From Peltaster fructicola (taxonomy: Eukaryota > Ascomycota > Dothideomycetes): 64,000 bases of DNA. The notes below the pieces were generated by a model. It worked only from the letters and a program-made list of their open reading frames with translations, did no database searches and had not been told where the DNA came from. The stretch spans positions 930,001 through 994,000 of the forward strand of contig CP051139.1 of NCBI GenBank assembly GCA_001592805.2. The letters are read 5' to 3'. Made by a program: the position numbers and the translations under genes. Positions 28,381 to 39,590 of this stretch are shown here, one piece after another (position 1 is the first letter of the stretch; each line of letters starts with the position of its first letter).

Positions 28381-31300
28381 CCTTTTTCATCAATCCATCA
28401 GCTTTGCTGGTGCTTGGAGAAGAAGCTCTTATACATGGCGAGATCGACCATGTTGTAGTCCTCAAGCTGTTGGGATACGTCTGGGATGCAGTTCGTAGCA
28501 ACGCAGCGTGAAGACCCTGTGTAACAACAATGGGCTGGCAGCACGCGTAGCAGCGAAGGGTCGATGGCAGACAATGAGTCATCGAAGAGCTGATGCCAGG
28601 CGTGCTACGCAGACTGTGTCCTTGCCATGAGCAGTTGATCGTGCGTATCCGACTGATCTCACACAATTATGGCTGTGTAGCGCAGAGATTGACCTCAGCG
28701 AATGAGCCAAGGTGCTTCACGACTCCAACAACGACTTGAGCATCTTCGTTCACTCGGCGGTGACGATTTACACGTTCGACGAGTGTCATCGATGGTACAT
28801 ATTGCTTGTCGTCCTTCGTACATGTGAGGCGCGGGTCTTGAGGTACGACGCGTTCTCTGTCAAGCGTTCATTTGCTCACTCCCACAACATGGCAGGCCTG
28901 AGCAGACTCGACGACAATTGACAAATCTTCGCTGACGAGGACACAGAGCTCGTCGAACAGTTCGAATGTTGCAGCATTCGCGATTGCTAGCGCTGCAGTG
29001 GATCTGTTGCACTCTCGCTTCTGCAAATCGCCCTCGTGTGAGCATCGCCCGGTCAAAAAGGCTTCACGACGATCTCAGATGGCTCCTTCTCGGTCAAGCA
29101 TTGCAGCATAACGACGTGTAGCAGGTGGGTGCCCACGAAGGGCAGACGCAATGCACGCGACTGCTGGCCTCATCGTGACCGAAACACCACCGCGATCCCG
29201 AGCGAGCATTAGCAGTAGGAGATGGACAAGAACGTTTTGCCCTAGGTCAAGCAAGCGAGCCATGATACTGAGGAGGGCACAGCGATACAAGCAGCCAAAG
29301 GACCTCGTAAGGAGCAAGGTGATCCCATAAGTACAAGTGGGTTGAAAGAGCAATAAGCACAACAGGCTCTGAATTGCATTGTGGCCATCCAGATGCGGAG
29401 GTCCAGACAAAGCTCGACCCAGACAAAGGCATGAATGCCTGTCCTATTGCTGACACGGTGTAGGCACTTGGCAGAGCACACTCACGCACGTGTGCGGCAA
29501 GCTACACAACGCCACTGAGAGATCCTGCGCACAGTCTGTCTGCTAGCAATCGACCAGACTCGCAAGACGCGTCCTAGATCGTGAGTGTACTGTGCTGTCT
29601 AGGCCGCCGCAGCTATAGCGGTTACACCAGCATTATGTTATGGGTGACCTGTGTGCTCGTGCGAGTTCTGCTACAGCTCACACTATAGAGTGGAGCTCGA
29701 CTTGGTGCGCAGGACCGGTCCAGAGGCGAGCGCTTGGTGAGCAGCATGAGTATGTTGGACCAACGACTGACGTGAAGCAGCGAGACGGCATGTTCGAGTG
29801 TCCACTGCAAGCCTTGGGTCAAAGCTGGACACTGGACAAACGAGACCACGATGGTTGTCGAACAGCCATGCCTACCCCGAGTGGCGTGAGTGCTACAACA
29901 AGTCCAAGCTGTATCGAGCGAAACTTGCGCAGCTTATGAAGTTTCGAAGCCGACTGCGAGCATACAGCACCAGAGCACCAGCAAGAGCAGGGAGTTATCA
30001 GACACCATGGGAAGCAGTCAGGATATGGCTGTCTTGTAGCAGTATGGGAACTTGGCGGCGCATGCCGAATCATCCACTGTTGAAAGAGCTCGAGTGTTGA
30101 CAGTGGCTCAAGAGCACAAGGTGGTGCTGATCGACGAGCTGGGTCGCATATCCTTGACAAGGACTGCCATACAAGCAGTTAACAGCGAAGTGGCCAGCAC
30201 ACAAGCATGCTTGCGGAGCAAGATCTGTCCACTCACCGGTTCCAGATCCGGGTCCAGTAGTCCAGGGAATGGACGAGTACGCTGCCCGTCGTCCGTCATG
30301 CTTCCCAGCATTGAGCAACGCACTCGTCAGGGATCAGCTAGCGATTAGCTGGAGGGTACAGTCTCTGAAGGTCTTTGGCAGCTCATTTGCGTCTTATGCG
30401 CATGGAGACTACAAGCCGTCTGCTAAGAGCCGCAGACCTCGAAGCTCTCTGGCAGCTTGCGATCCTCCATGACCTTCAGATCCTATGGACAACATCTTGC
30501 AGCGCAGCGATGCGATGGGAAGGCTCTGGCCGACAACCACATCATTAGGGACACATCCTCAGCTTCGTGTCGAACACATGGCAGGGATGGAGGCTGAGTT
30601 GTCAATCGCAGCTCAGAGAATCGATGTCCGTGGCAGCAGGTCTGTGTTATTGTTGCTTCATTCCAGCGCCCAGCCACGAGACAATGCTTGACTGTAAGGA
30701 CCACTGTGTGGCTTCAGATCAATGAGTCAGAGGAGCCTCTTCGCCGACAACGATACAGAGACCATGATGAAGCAGTGGTACCATGTTGTCGAAAGGCAAA
30801 CAGTCCGTAGCTCTGATGCTGCAATTTTCAGCTATGGTCTCGACTCTGTGACACCATCGTGGTGTACAGCTGGCTGTTCGAGACACCATAGTCGTTGAGA
30901 GAATCCATAATGACTTGGCTGATGCCTACGGAGTCGCGATGACGAGTTGTCGATGGTCTTCGTGGTCTTCGATGACGCTGACTCGAGAAGAGACGATCCT
31001 CGGAGAGCGAGTGCAAGCAAGTACCATGACTCATGCTGGCAAGATTTGACACCTCTCAGCCGCGCGCAGACGGGATGAACGGTCATTCTAGACCAACAGG
31101 ATGAAAGCGAGATTGTCCGAAATCGCATGCTTGTATCCTTATTCATCTCTTCTCGTCAGAAGAGCCCCTAGCTACGGCTGGTCGGACCATCGTCTTCATC
31201 GGGACAAGCCATGCATCGTTCTCGAAGGGCTTGTCTGCTTGGTGGGATCTCTAGTGTGCGCCGCAGAGCCTCCATCTTGTGCCTGGCATCCACGTGCTAT

Positions 31301-31461
31301 CATTGCAACAACGCTGCTGGTTCGACCATGCCGACCGGGCACAAGCCATGAAAGCAGCGATGTATGCTTTTCCATGCATGATGAAGAGCCGCATGGCCAG
31401 GTGAGGTATCCAATTCTTTCTTCCTCCTCTTGTTTGCTACAGACCGACAGGATCATCAGCG
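28381..31461. other. Gene-poor region, right part
   Basis: About 3.1 kb downstream of U2 without a recognisable protein gene. Open frames are short and match nothing. A loose motif of the form TCTTCGCYGACRA...ACAGAG recurs near 28926 and 30738, hinting at old diverged repeats, but I cannot define a unit. The last few hundred bases should hold the metallophosphatase promoter. Confidence 0.4.
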
Positions 31462-33883
31462 ATGCATTGGACTACCCTCTTGAGCTTGCTTGCAAGCAGC
31501 GCTCTCGCCTGCGACACCTGCGCAGAGCCAGCCCGAGATGCCGTCCACGTCAGAAACGTCCGCAGGATGCAGCCTGACGCCCAGAATGCGAGTTATGGAC
31601 CCAAGGAGGCACTCAAATGGGGACAGCTGAACTTCCTGCACACCACTGACACCCATGGCTGGCTCGAGGGTCATGTACGTTGGAGGAGTCGATGAGGAGC
31701 TGCTGCTGATACAGAGTAGTTGAAAGAGAAGAACTATGGTGCAGACTGGGGAGATTTCGCAAGCTTCGTCAAGCGCATGCGCCAGCAGGCTGACGACTAC
31801 GGTGTTGATCTCCTGGTCGTGGACACTGGTGTAAGTGAGAGCGTGTTCGGTGCTTGCGGTTACTGATCACTTTGCAGGATCTGCACGATGGTGCTGGTGA
31901 GTATGGCGACATTGTCAAGGACTCGCGCTGAGGAGTTCAGGTTTGAGCGACGCAACAACACCTAATGGTGTCGTGTCAAATGCTCTCTTTGAGGTAAGTT
32001 GCACACATGCGATGTGAAGCCAAGCCGAGCCAAGCGTCACTTCGACTGATAGCTTCTCCTAATGCTCCCTATCCTTGCATCCACATGCATGACATGCATA
32101 CCATCAAGGTGTAGCAGATCATAGGGCTGACCATGTGATAGGAGATCGACTATGACCTGTTGTCCATCGGGTGAGTCTACTTTGACCTTTCACATTCGCC
32201 ACTGACATTTCACCTAGCAACCACGAGCTCTACGTTTCCAGCATCGCCTACGAACACTTCTACAACTTCAGCAGGGTTTTCGGTGAGCGCTACCTCACTT
32301 CCAACGTCCAGATCTTCTCGCCAGTGACCAACAAGTTCGAGTACATCGGACAGAAGTACCGCTACTTCACCACCAAGAACAATGGTTTCAACATCGTTGC
32401 TCTCGGAGTCCTGTACGACTTCAAGGGCAACAGCAACGTCAGCAAGGTCGAGACTGCTGCCAATATGGTCAAGGAACAATGGTTTATTGATCTCTTAAAC
32501 GACGAGCGACCAGTCGATGCATATGTGCTTATCGGCCACAACCCTGTCAGTCCAAAGGACTCTACAAGCACCTTCCCAATCATCTTCAACGCCATCCGTG
32601 CTGTGCACCCAGATATCCCAATCCAGATCTTCGGTGAGTAGCAGGGTAGCCACAAGGCCATGACTGACAACACGATAGGTGGTCACAGCCATATCAGAGA
32701 CCTAGCCGTCTACGACAATAAGGCCATCGCTCTTGAGAGTGGTCGCTACTGCGAGACCCTCGGTTTCCTTTCCATGTCTGGCTTCAACACCTGTGACGAC
32801 CCAGAAGACGAGGATGATGACAGCTGCGTGGACAGCTACCCACCTTGCGAGATCCCACAGCCAGAGCAGCCAGCAGTGCAGGTCGGCACCAAGAACTACA
32901 CTGGCACTGTTGCTCTGAAGAAATCGACTTCGGACTCCGACTTCCTCTACTTCCGCTCTTATCTTGACTGGAACAGGTTGACCTTCGAGTACCATGCCAA
33001 GGGTAGTCAGTCACGTTTCGACACTAGCAAGGGTCTGTCGATCACAAAGAACATCACCGCTGAGCGAAACGATCTCAAGCTCTCTACCCTCCTCGGCTGC
33101 GCACCACAGACCTGGTGTATCAGCTGCCAGCCTTTCGGCAACAGTGGCAACATCTTTACAGTTCTTAGCCAGGCTCTTGCTGCTACCGTGATCAACCAGA
33201 CCCGCTCAGCAAACGCTCGTATCATTCTCCTGAACACTGGCTCGGTCAGATTCGATCTGCCAAAGGGACCATTCACCTTTGACGACAGTTTCATTGTCTC
33301 GCCATTCTCCGACGCATTCGAGTACCTGCCAAACATCCCATACTCTGTGGCTTCTCAGGTCCTTGCACAGCTGAATGCAGGTCAGGCCTCCAAGCGTGAC
33401 CTCGACCAGCGTGACTTCAGCTTCTACAACCCTGGCCTCAACACTGCTGAGGACTGTGTCGACCCTGAGATCAAGTACGACGGCTTGAAGAAGCGATCAA
33501 TTGGCAAGAACATCCGTCGACAGGCAATCGTCAATACTCCAGGCTACACCACCACCGATGCCTTTGGCACTGACGGCGATGACACTGTCCACAGCAGCAT
33601 TCCATCTTACTCTATTCCAAACTACTTTGGCGCCAATGCCAACTTCCCAGCCTCTGGAAACCCAGACACTGTCGACCTCATCTTCCTCGACTACATCGTT
33701 CCAGACACAATTACTGCTCTGGGCAACCTGGGCTACAAGGCAGACAAGAGTCAAGTCACCTACTACCTTCCTCAGAACTATACCACCAACTCCTACCTCC
33801 CAGCATACGCCAAGATTGCTGCAGACTGGCAGAAGGATGTGCCAAACTGCCCAGTTGGTGCTGGCATTGGCTCAACAAACTAA
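31462..33883 (+). CDS. Secreted metallophosphatase / 5'-nucleotidase-like protein
   Basis: Seven exons: 31462-31674, 31720-31830, 31878-31896, 31941-31993, 32142-32170, 32218-32633 and 32679-33883. They give 681 residues with frame kept at every junction. A signal peptide ([16 protein letters not shown]) precedes a calcineurin-type metallophosphatase domain: [38 protein letters not shown] and GGHSHIRD supply the metal ligands. A 5'-nucleotidase-like C-terminal domain follows ([18 protein letters not shown]). It resembles fungal proteins of the yeast YHR202W type. The substrate is unknown, perhaps an extracellular or vacuolar nucleotide or phosphoester. The motifs GDLHDG and GNHE are each assembled across exon joints, with one exon only 19 nt long, so the structure is well constrained. 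Several N-glycosylation sequons are present. Confidence 0.9.
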
Positions 33884-34506
33884 TTGAACGATGACAAGAC
33901 GTGGAAGCTGTAATGATGTGGTATGGCGAAATGTACAGAGAGATGTAGTCTATGGAGAGACAAAAGCACACAGTATGTTTATCAGACTCAACTAAACTTA
34001 CCCTCAAGCACAGCATACGACAGGTGAGTTATGCTGTCGAGCCTGTGACGCTTGTCCTCACACCCGAGTTTGATGTTGGTCCTGACGCAATATCTTTCCC
34101 TTGACAAGACCGCGCTACAATTGACTGCTTACCTCACTTCTGAACTTTTCCAGCATCAACAGTGCTTCGTTCTACATATTTCGAATCTTCGAGGAACCCT
34201 CGCGACCTTCACACCTTTCCTGCATAGAGGTTCGTACGCGATCTTCGCACCTTCTGCCAGGCTGCTGATACTAACAAGCGTGCTTGGCAGCGTCTCGCGT
34301 CTTGCTGGCGTGAATCGAAGCATCACAACTCACTGCTCGGTGGTAAGTGATCAGGACAGCCTTGGCAAGGCTTGTACCACTCTCCTTTGTGCACAATACA
34401 TCATCCTGTACCTTATCAGCACCAGTCACAAAGGTATGTCTTGACACCGCTCTTCCGAGTATCATACATACTAGTCACCACTTCACAACAGGCACACATA
34501 CCCACA
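33884..34506. other. Intergenic region
   Basis: About 620 bp between the metallophosphatase stop and the gag-like element. Nothing recognised. Confidence 0.35.
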
Positions 34507-35261
34507 ATGGATCCAGCTACACCTGTTCGAGCTCGAGCTCGAAACACACCGATGTCACACCTGCTCGCCGAGCTCGACAGACACCAACAACACCTCTTCG
34601 CCGTCTAGCTCGAAAGACAGCAGGACCACAGAGAGACAATGTGCCAAGACTCGATATCTGGTCCGACTGGCACAGATGGGTCACCGCCATGCAGCATGAA
34701 CTCACAGCCTCTGGCCACTGGTCGCTCATCGACGGCACAGAAGAGATACTCGAACGACCTGAGAACGTAGCTCAGTCACCGTACAGTCCGTCTCAAGATA
34801 CCGTGTATGACATCCAACTTGAGCAGTTCCACGCTCAGCAGCTGCGCATGAGCCAGATCATGGACACCGTGGAACACACCACCACGCAACGATTCCGAAC
34901 TCAGCTACAAACGGACGCCGTAGCTGCAGATCGTAAGCCGTGGGAGGCAGCGAGACTGCTCTGCCAGGTTACATCAGAAAACGAGCAACGGTATCTGCAA
35001 GACACGGTCACCAACTCACGCTACAGAGGCAGTGTCCTAGAGCTCTACCTCGGCGTGCGAGACCGCCAGAAGCCTTCCAAGCTGCACGAGATGGGCATCG
35101 ATGATCGAACATTGATGGAACAACTGGTGCAGGAGTTGAAGCCTACCTTTCCAGACTTCTTCGCGGCATTCAGTACAGAGCAGCAGATGTATGAGAAAGG
35201 ACCCGAGTGGCTGGCGATGAAACTCATCGAGCATGAGCACGACAAGAACAAGGACGCTTGA
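34507..35261 (+). mobile_element. Ty1/Copia-type gag-like fossil (LTR retrotransposon kin)
   Basis: A solitary coding stretch contains a segment like the Copia gag/UBN2 domain: SDWHRWVTAMQHELTASGHW, then IDGTEE, and later a helical block ending ELKPTFPDFFAAF. No protease, integrase or reverse transcriptase and no clear long terminal repeats are seen nearby, so at most the gag part survives. It looks broken, with about one interruption, and its age is unknown. A host protein derived from gag is an alternative. Confidence 0.4.
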
Positions 35262-36047
35262 GAGGTGATCAAAGGTTCAGGAATGGACTTATCTGCTGGT
35301 AATATGACAAGTTTGAGCATTGCGAGTGACAACAAATCGAATCTCTGGTACGGCGATGTATGTCTATGGAGCCCGCCATGGTTAGTGTATGTGGGAAGGC
35401 TTCCATATGGTCGCGTGGCCGTCAGATATGCTTGCTTGAGATCTCCGATACGGCGGTAGGAGTCTGAAGTGGCTCCGTCGGTTGAACGATAGACACCTCT
35501 GTGTAGGCGAGTGATCGCAGTAGCCTGAACTCGTCATCCCCGATACGGTGAGAGGCATGTCCGGCGCTCTTCTTGCACGGAGGAGAGAGAGAGCGGTGAC
35601 ATAAGCCAACGACAATTGTACCCTTCATCTGACATCCCGGATGCATCGATAGGCCCTCTACAATGCTCTCATCGCTCGAGCAAAGGGGAGAGCTTCGGCA
35701 TGGGCGAGTGATTGTAGTACCTGAAGATCGACAACTCCATTGTACCGATGGAAGTGTATAACGATCTCCTTGCTCAAGCGCTGGGGACCTCCTGTGCTCT
35801 TGAGCCTGACATCTCCATCACGACGATGAATGGCTTCTTCGACAATACCTATTGTTGCTTCGGGAAGCCCTGCAGCTGGAGTCGATCATTGGGCGATTTC
35901 ATTGGTTGACTGCGCGTTTTGGCGGGACTAATTGTTTCTCGAAGCTTCACTCGAGCACCTACTTTCTTTCCTGCAGTACCTGCCAGCAACTAGACAGGAA
36001 CAGACTGAGCGCTCGACGTTCTGTGAAACGATCCAACAGTCTTCATC
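35262..36047. other. Intergenic, CDC37 upstream region
   Basis: These 786 bp hold the CDC37 promoter, including a heat-shock-element-like site at 35936-35948. A diverged 24-nt direct repeat (GGCGAGTGATYGYAGTA...CCTGAA) lies at 35506-35529 and 35703-35725. No gene seen. Confidence 0.5.
35936..35948. promoter_or_regulatory. Heat-shock element upstream of CDC37
   Basis: TTCTCGAAGCTTC has three perfectly phased inverted units (TTC-nn-GAA-nn-TTC), the minimal HSF1 site. It ends 99 bp before the CDC37 ATG. Cdc37 is an Hsp90 co-chaperone, so control by heat-shock factor is plausible. Confidence 0.6.
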
Positions 36048-37523
36048 ATGCCTGTCGACTACTCCAAGTGGGACGCTCTCGAGCTTTCTGACGACTCGGA
36101 TATCGAAGTCCACCCAAATGTCGACCACCGTTCATTCGTGAATGCCAAGCGAAATCAGATACACCAACAGAGAGCAGAGCGAAAGCATCGCATCACTACG
36201 CTCAAGTATGAGCGAGTCGTCAACGATGGCCTCCTTTCGAGAATCGACGCACTTTTGGCAAGCCTGGAGGCACACAAGGTCGAAATGCAGGGCAAGACGA
36301 AAGATGAGGTCGACGAGGCCATCTTCGACACTCTAGCGGATGTGTGTACAGATGGAAGCCACGGTGCCGATCAGCTCCCAGCACCGCCACAGGGCGTCCA
36401 CACTCAAGAGCCTCAGCAGAGCTATAGCAAGATGCTAGGAGTATTGGTGGATCAAGTCAAGGCCGAAGTGGACAAATCGAAGGAAGACCGATACTCGTCA
36501 TATATTAAGGAAGTACAAAGTCACAAGTCGCAGGTTGCAGGCCTGCAGAAGGACCTCCATGTAGAGTTGGCGCGGCTGGAGAAGGAAGAAACCAGCAAGA
36601 TCACTTCCGAATCCTATCACACAGGCTTCAGCTCGTCTCACGTATCGAAAGCCGAGCCAAAGTCGACCACGACAACGACGAAGACAACAACAGAGCCTGA
36701 ACTGCTCAATCCTGGTGCGATGACGAAGACGGAAGACCTAGACGCCGCAGTGGATGAGGACGACATGGAGGCATCTCCGACTGCCAAGCAGTTCTCTAGA
36801 CTCGGCCAGAACGACTTTCCAGCTTCGTTGGCATTCATCAGCACGCACCCGGAGATTCTGTCAGAGCGCGAGACAGATGGACTCCTCGTGGAAGCTTTCA
36901 ACGCTCAGTCTAATGCAAAGACGAAGAAGGACGAGGACCATGCCCGCCATTGTGTACACCAGGCGCTGTTATTGCAGTACTGCAGACAGCTGGGTAGGGA
37001 CGGTGTAGGACTCTTCTTCAAGCGCATCCAAACGCCAGGTCACCAAGCTAGGAAGCTGTTCCTCGATGATGTGAATAGCACATATGCTCGCATTCGTACA
37101 CGAACAGCAGAGCTCGCGAAGGTCAAAGACGAAGAAGGCGACCGCGAGCAGATCCAGCTCCATGCGGTCGATCCAGGCACAAGCATTAACATCATTACTC
37201 CTGCGCCCTTTGAGCAGTGCACAACAGACGATGAGCGTGCTGCTCGTGAGATATTCGAGTCTTTCACACCAGATCTACAGAAGGCTCTCGAAAGTGGATC
37301 TCTTGACCGGGTCAACGATGTCTTAGGCAAGATGTCAGTCGCTGAGGCAGAACAAGTAGTTGAGCAACTGGGCGACGGTGGCATGTTGAGTCTTGAGGGT
37401 GGTGTCATTGATGCGACTACGGAAGAGGGTCGCAAGCAGGTTGAAGCAATCGAACAGCAGCGTCATGTCCCTGCTGCTGAGGCCGATGCTGAGCCTGGTC
37501 TGTCCGTCGATGAAGTAGACTAA
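36048..37523 (+). CDS. CDC37: Hsp90 co-chaperone Cdc37
   Basis: One exon of 491 residues. Cdc37 loads protein kinases onto Hsp90 in the cytosol. The invariant N-terminus MPVDYSKWDALELSDDSDIEVHPNVD is present, including the Ser in LSDDSD (casein kinase 2 site, residue about 14), followed by the kinase-binding coiled coil (about residues 30-200; VNAKRNQIHQQRAERKHRI). The Hsp90-binding domain lies around 245-375 (FSRLGQNDFPASLAFISTHPEIL, HARHCVHQALLLQYCRQLG). The C-terminal domain follows with PAPFEQCTTDDERAAREIFESFTPDLQKALESGSLDRVNDVLGKM. A Thr/Lys-rich linker (residues 204-222) is low complexity. Length is normal for filamentous fungi. Confidence 0.96.
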   Translation: MPVDYSKWDALELSDDSDIEVHPNVDHRSFVNAKRNQIHQQRAERKHRITTLKYERVVNDGLLSRIDALLASLEAHKVEMQGKTKDEVDEAIFDTLADVCTDGSHGADQLPAPPQGVHTQEPQQSYSKMLGVLVDQVKAEVDKSKEDRYSSYIKEVQSHKSQVAGLQKDLHVELARLEKEETSKITSESYHTGFSSSHVSKAEPKSTTTTTKTTTEPELLNPGAMTKTEDLDAAVDEDDMEASPTAKQFSRLGQNDFPASLAFISTHPEILSERETDGLLVEAFNAQSNAKTKKDEDHARHCVHQALLLQYCRQLGRDGVGLFFKRIQTPGHQARKLFLDDVNSTYARIRTRTAELAKVKDEEGDREQIQLHAVDPGTSINIITPAPFEQCTTDDERAAREIFESFTPDLQKALESGSLDRVNDVLGKMSVAEAEQVVEQLGDGGMLSLEGGVIDATTEEGRKQVEAIEQQRHVPAAEADAEPGLSVDEVD

Positions 37524-37593
37524 TCAGCGCACTGCAAAGAACGCTGCATCAATGCAAGATGAGTCGCTAATTCAATATGTCCTTGATCCACCT

Positions 37594-38952
37594 CTAGTTC
37601 TGCTGGACGTAATTGCCTATGATTGTTAGTATAGACTCCGGACGATCGTGTGTAAGCTTACCAGGAAACTGTCCTTGCACACCACGGAGCTTGCCTGTCC
37701 ACCACTCGTTCTCACCACCCTTATGTATAACCTCTATATGGTCTCCAGCCTTGAAGCTGAGATCTCCCTGAGCTTGAGCATCGTAGTCGTATATCGCCGT
37801 CACAGTCAAATGCGAGCCACCCAGGAAACCAGGCTTGGGCTTTGGAGGTGGTGGTGCAGCTTTGCCTTTCGCCGCAGCTGACCATGGAGTGACAGGCGTC
37901 ACAGCACTGACAGGCGTGTGGCCGTAGGCTGGTGGTGCTTCATCTTCTTCCTCGTCCTCTTCTTGGTGAGGCTCGTATGCAATCTGTGCATGTCCTGATC
38001 CACCTGCCTTGCCGTTCTCGATTGCGAGCTGGTTTTGTCTGTACTTCGAGAGCGGTCGTTTGGCGGCTCCTTTCGTCTTGAACTTGACCATAGGGATAGA
38101 CTCGATCTGCTGCTGGATATCTCCTCGCTTCTCCTCGAAACCGGACTCAATATCGAGCTGTAGGTTGAAGTAGCCAATGTCAATGCCTTGCATCTTCTCG
38201 TGTAGTGTGTAGAAGACGTTCAGCTGCATGTAATAGAAGCTCTGGAAAAGTGGCTGGATGAATTCTCGCTCCAGTTTGAATAGCTGTGGCAGCTCTTCCT
38301 TGAGCAAGTTGTTGAAGTATTCGTACTCTTCTGTGGCGCCATCAACGTTGTTCTCAGCCTTATACAACGCTTTCTCGTCCTTCAAAGTCTTCTCTTTCTT
38401 GTCCTCGATCTTCTTTAGCGTGCCTCTGTGCCTGTCATAATCCAATTGCTTGTGGTCGCGCTTGACAGCTGTTTTTCGCACAGCCTTGATAATCTCAGTC
38501 AGCTCATCTGCTGGCTTGACGATGCGTTGTTCGATCATCTCCAGCTCAGGCGCGAGACTAGCCTTCAGCTCATGGACCAGGGCTTCGTACTCCTCGCAAG
38601 CTCGAATGCCTTCGGGATTGCCATCAACGACATAGGAGTCCGGGTCACTCATACGGCCTGATATGGGCTGATAGACCTGCGCACATGCCTTCGAGAATTC
38701 AATCTGATGATCCAGCATGCCATTGATCGCCTCGAAGTACTTCTTGCTCTCGTCGTGCAGTTTCTTCGTCTCTTTCTCGAGGTCGGCAAATCGGCGCTCG
38801 GCATCGATGTAGATATCGTCCTTGGTGATCTCTCCCATGTTGAACCTCGCCCGGACCTGCTGAGGTGCCTACAGCCTTCGTCAGCCGTGCTCCTTGTGTC
38901 CTCTCGTCATGCTTACCCGGGTGACGCTCTTGGAGAAACCTTTCCAACTCAT
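37594..38952 (-). CDS. RVS167: Amphiphysin-like BAR-SH3 protein Rvs167
   Basis: Three exons on the minus strand, 38917-38952, 37662-38868 and 37594-37616, give 421 residues. Rvs167 bends membranes at endocytic sites and links them to actin. The spliced N-terminus MSWKGFSKSVTRAPQQVRARF is the amphipathic start of the BAR domain (about residues 1-250; AERRFADLEKETKKLHDESKKY). A Pro/Ala-rich linker (APPPPKPKP) leads to the SH3 domain near 355-421 (VTAIYDYDAQAQGDLSFKAGD, EWWTGKLRGVQGQFPGNYVQ). The last intron (37617-37661, branch TACTAAC) splits the ...GQFPG|NYVQ motif; reading through would spoil it. The gene converges on CDC37 with 70 bp between the stops. Confidence 0.94.
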
Positions 38953-39590
38953 CTTAGCGGTGATCAAGCTCTTACTGGCTCGAAGACAGGTGATGCGACA
39001 GTAATTACAACTAGGCGTGCTTGTCGTGGTTGCGGCGAGATTCGCACGTAGTAATGAGCTGCCTGCGAACGACGATGTGGCTGAGCAAAGTGCGATTGCT
39101 TATGACGACAAGTCGGAGATCCTGTCTCCGCGAGGCGCTCCACCGATGATCCACGTGAACCAGCGACGACTGACACAGAAGTGATATGATGCACTCTGTG
39201 ACTGACACCAAAAGATCTATATGCAGGGTGTAGCAGCACGAGAACGGCATATTTGTTATGCTGCCGCATGCAATGACCACCCGCTTGCCATGACATCACC
39301 GAGATGTTGAGGCAATCCTTGGCATTCGACGAACACAGATAGAAGAGCATGTTCAGATGTATATGCTGCTATGTACAAACTGCTTGGAAGAGCCCGGACT
39401 GTCATAGGGAGTGCGAGTGCTTCTTTGGACGATTGACGACACGTAGATCACGTGACTCGCCTTCCGCCGCTGCAATCCCGCTGTGAATGAATCGCCATAA
39501 GACCCTTATCAATCTGGAGCTTTTGCTTCTATGCTACACACATTCGCCTCCTCAATACCGACTCATCTGCAACGTTATCGGCTCATCAAC
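38953..39590. other. Intergenic, divergent promoters with an E-box
   Basis: These 638 bp separate the divergent RVS167 and NFS1 genes. A palindromic CACGTG lies at 39449-39454, about 137 bp before the NFS1 start. It could bind a Cbf1-type factor. No gene seen. Confidence 0.45.

Noticed and set aside
23614-31461. RIP-inactivated transposon
   Set aside because: The stretch is not AT-rich and shows no transposase or reverse transcriptase remnants I can recognise.
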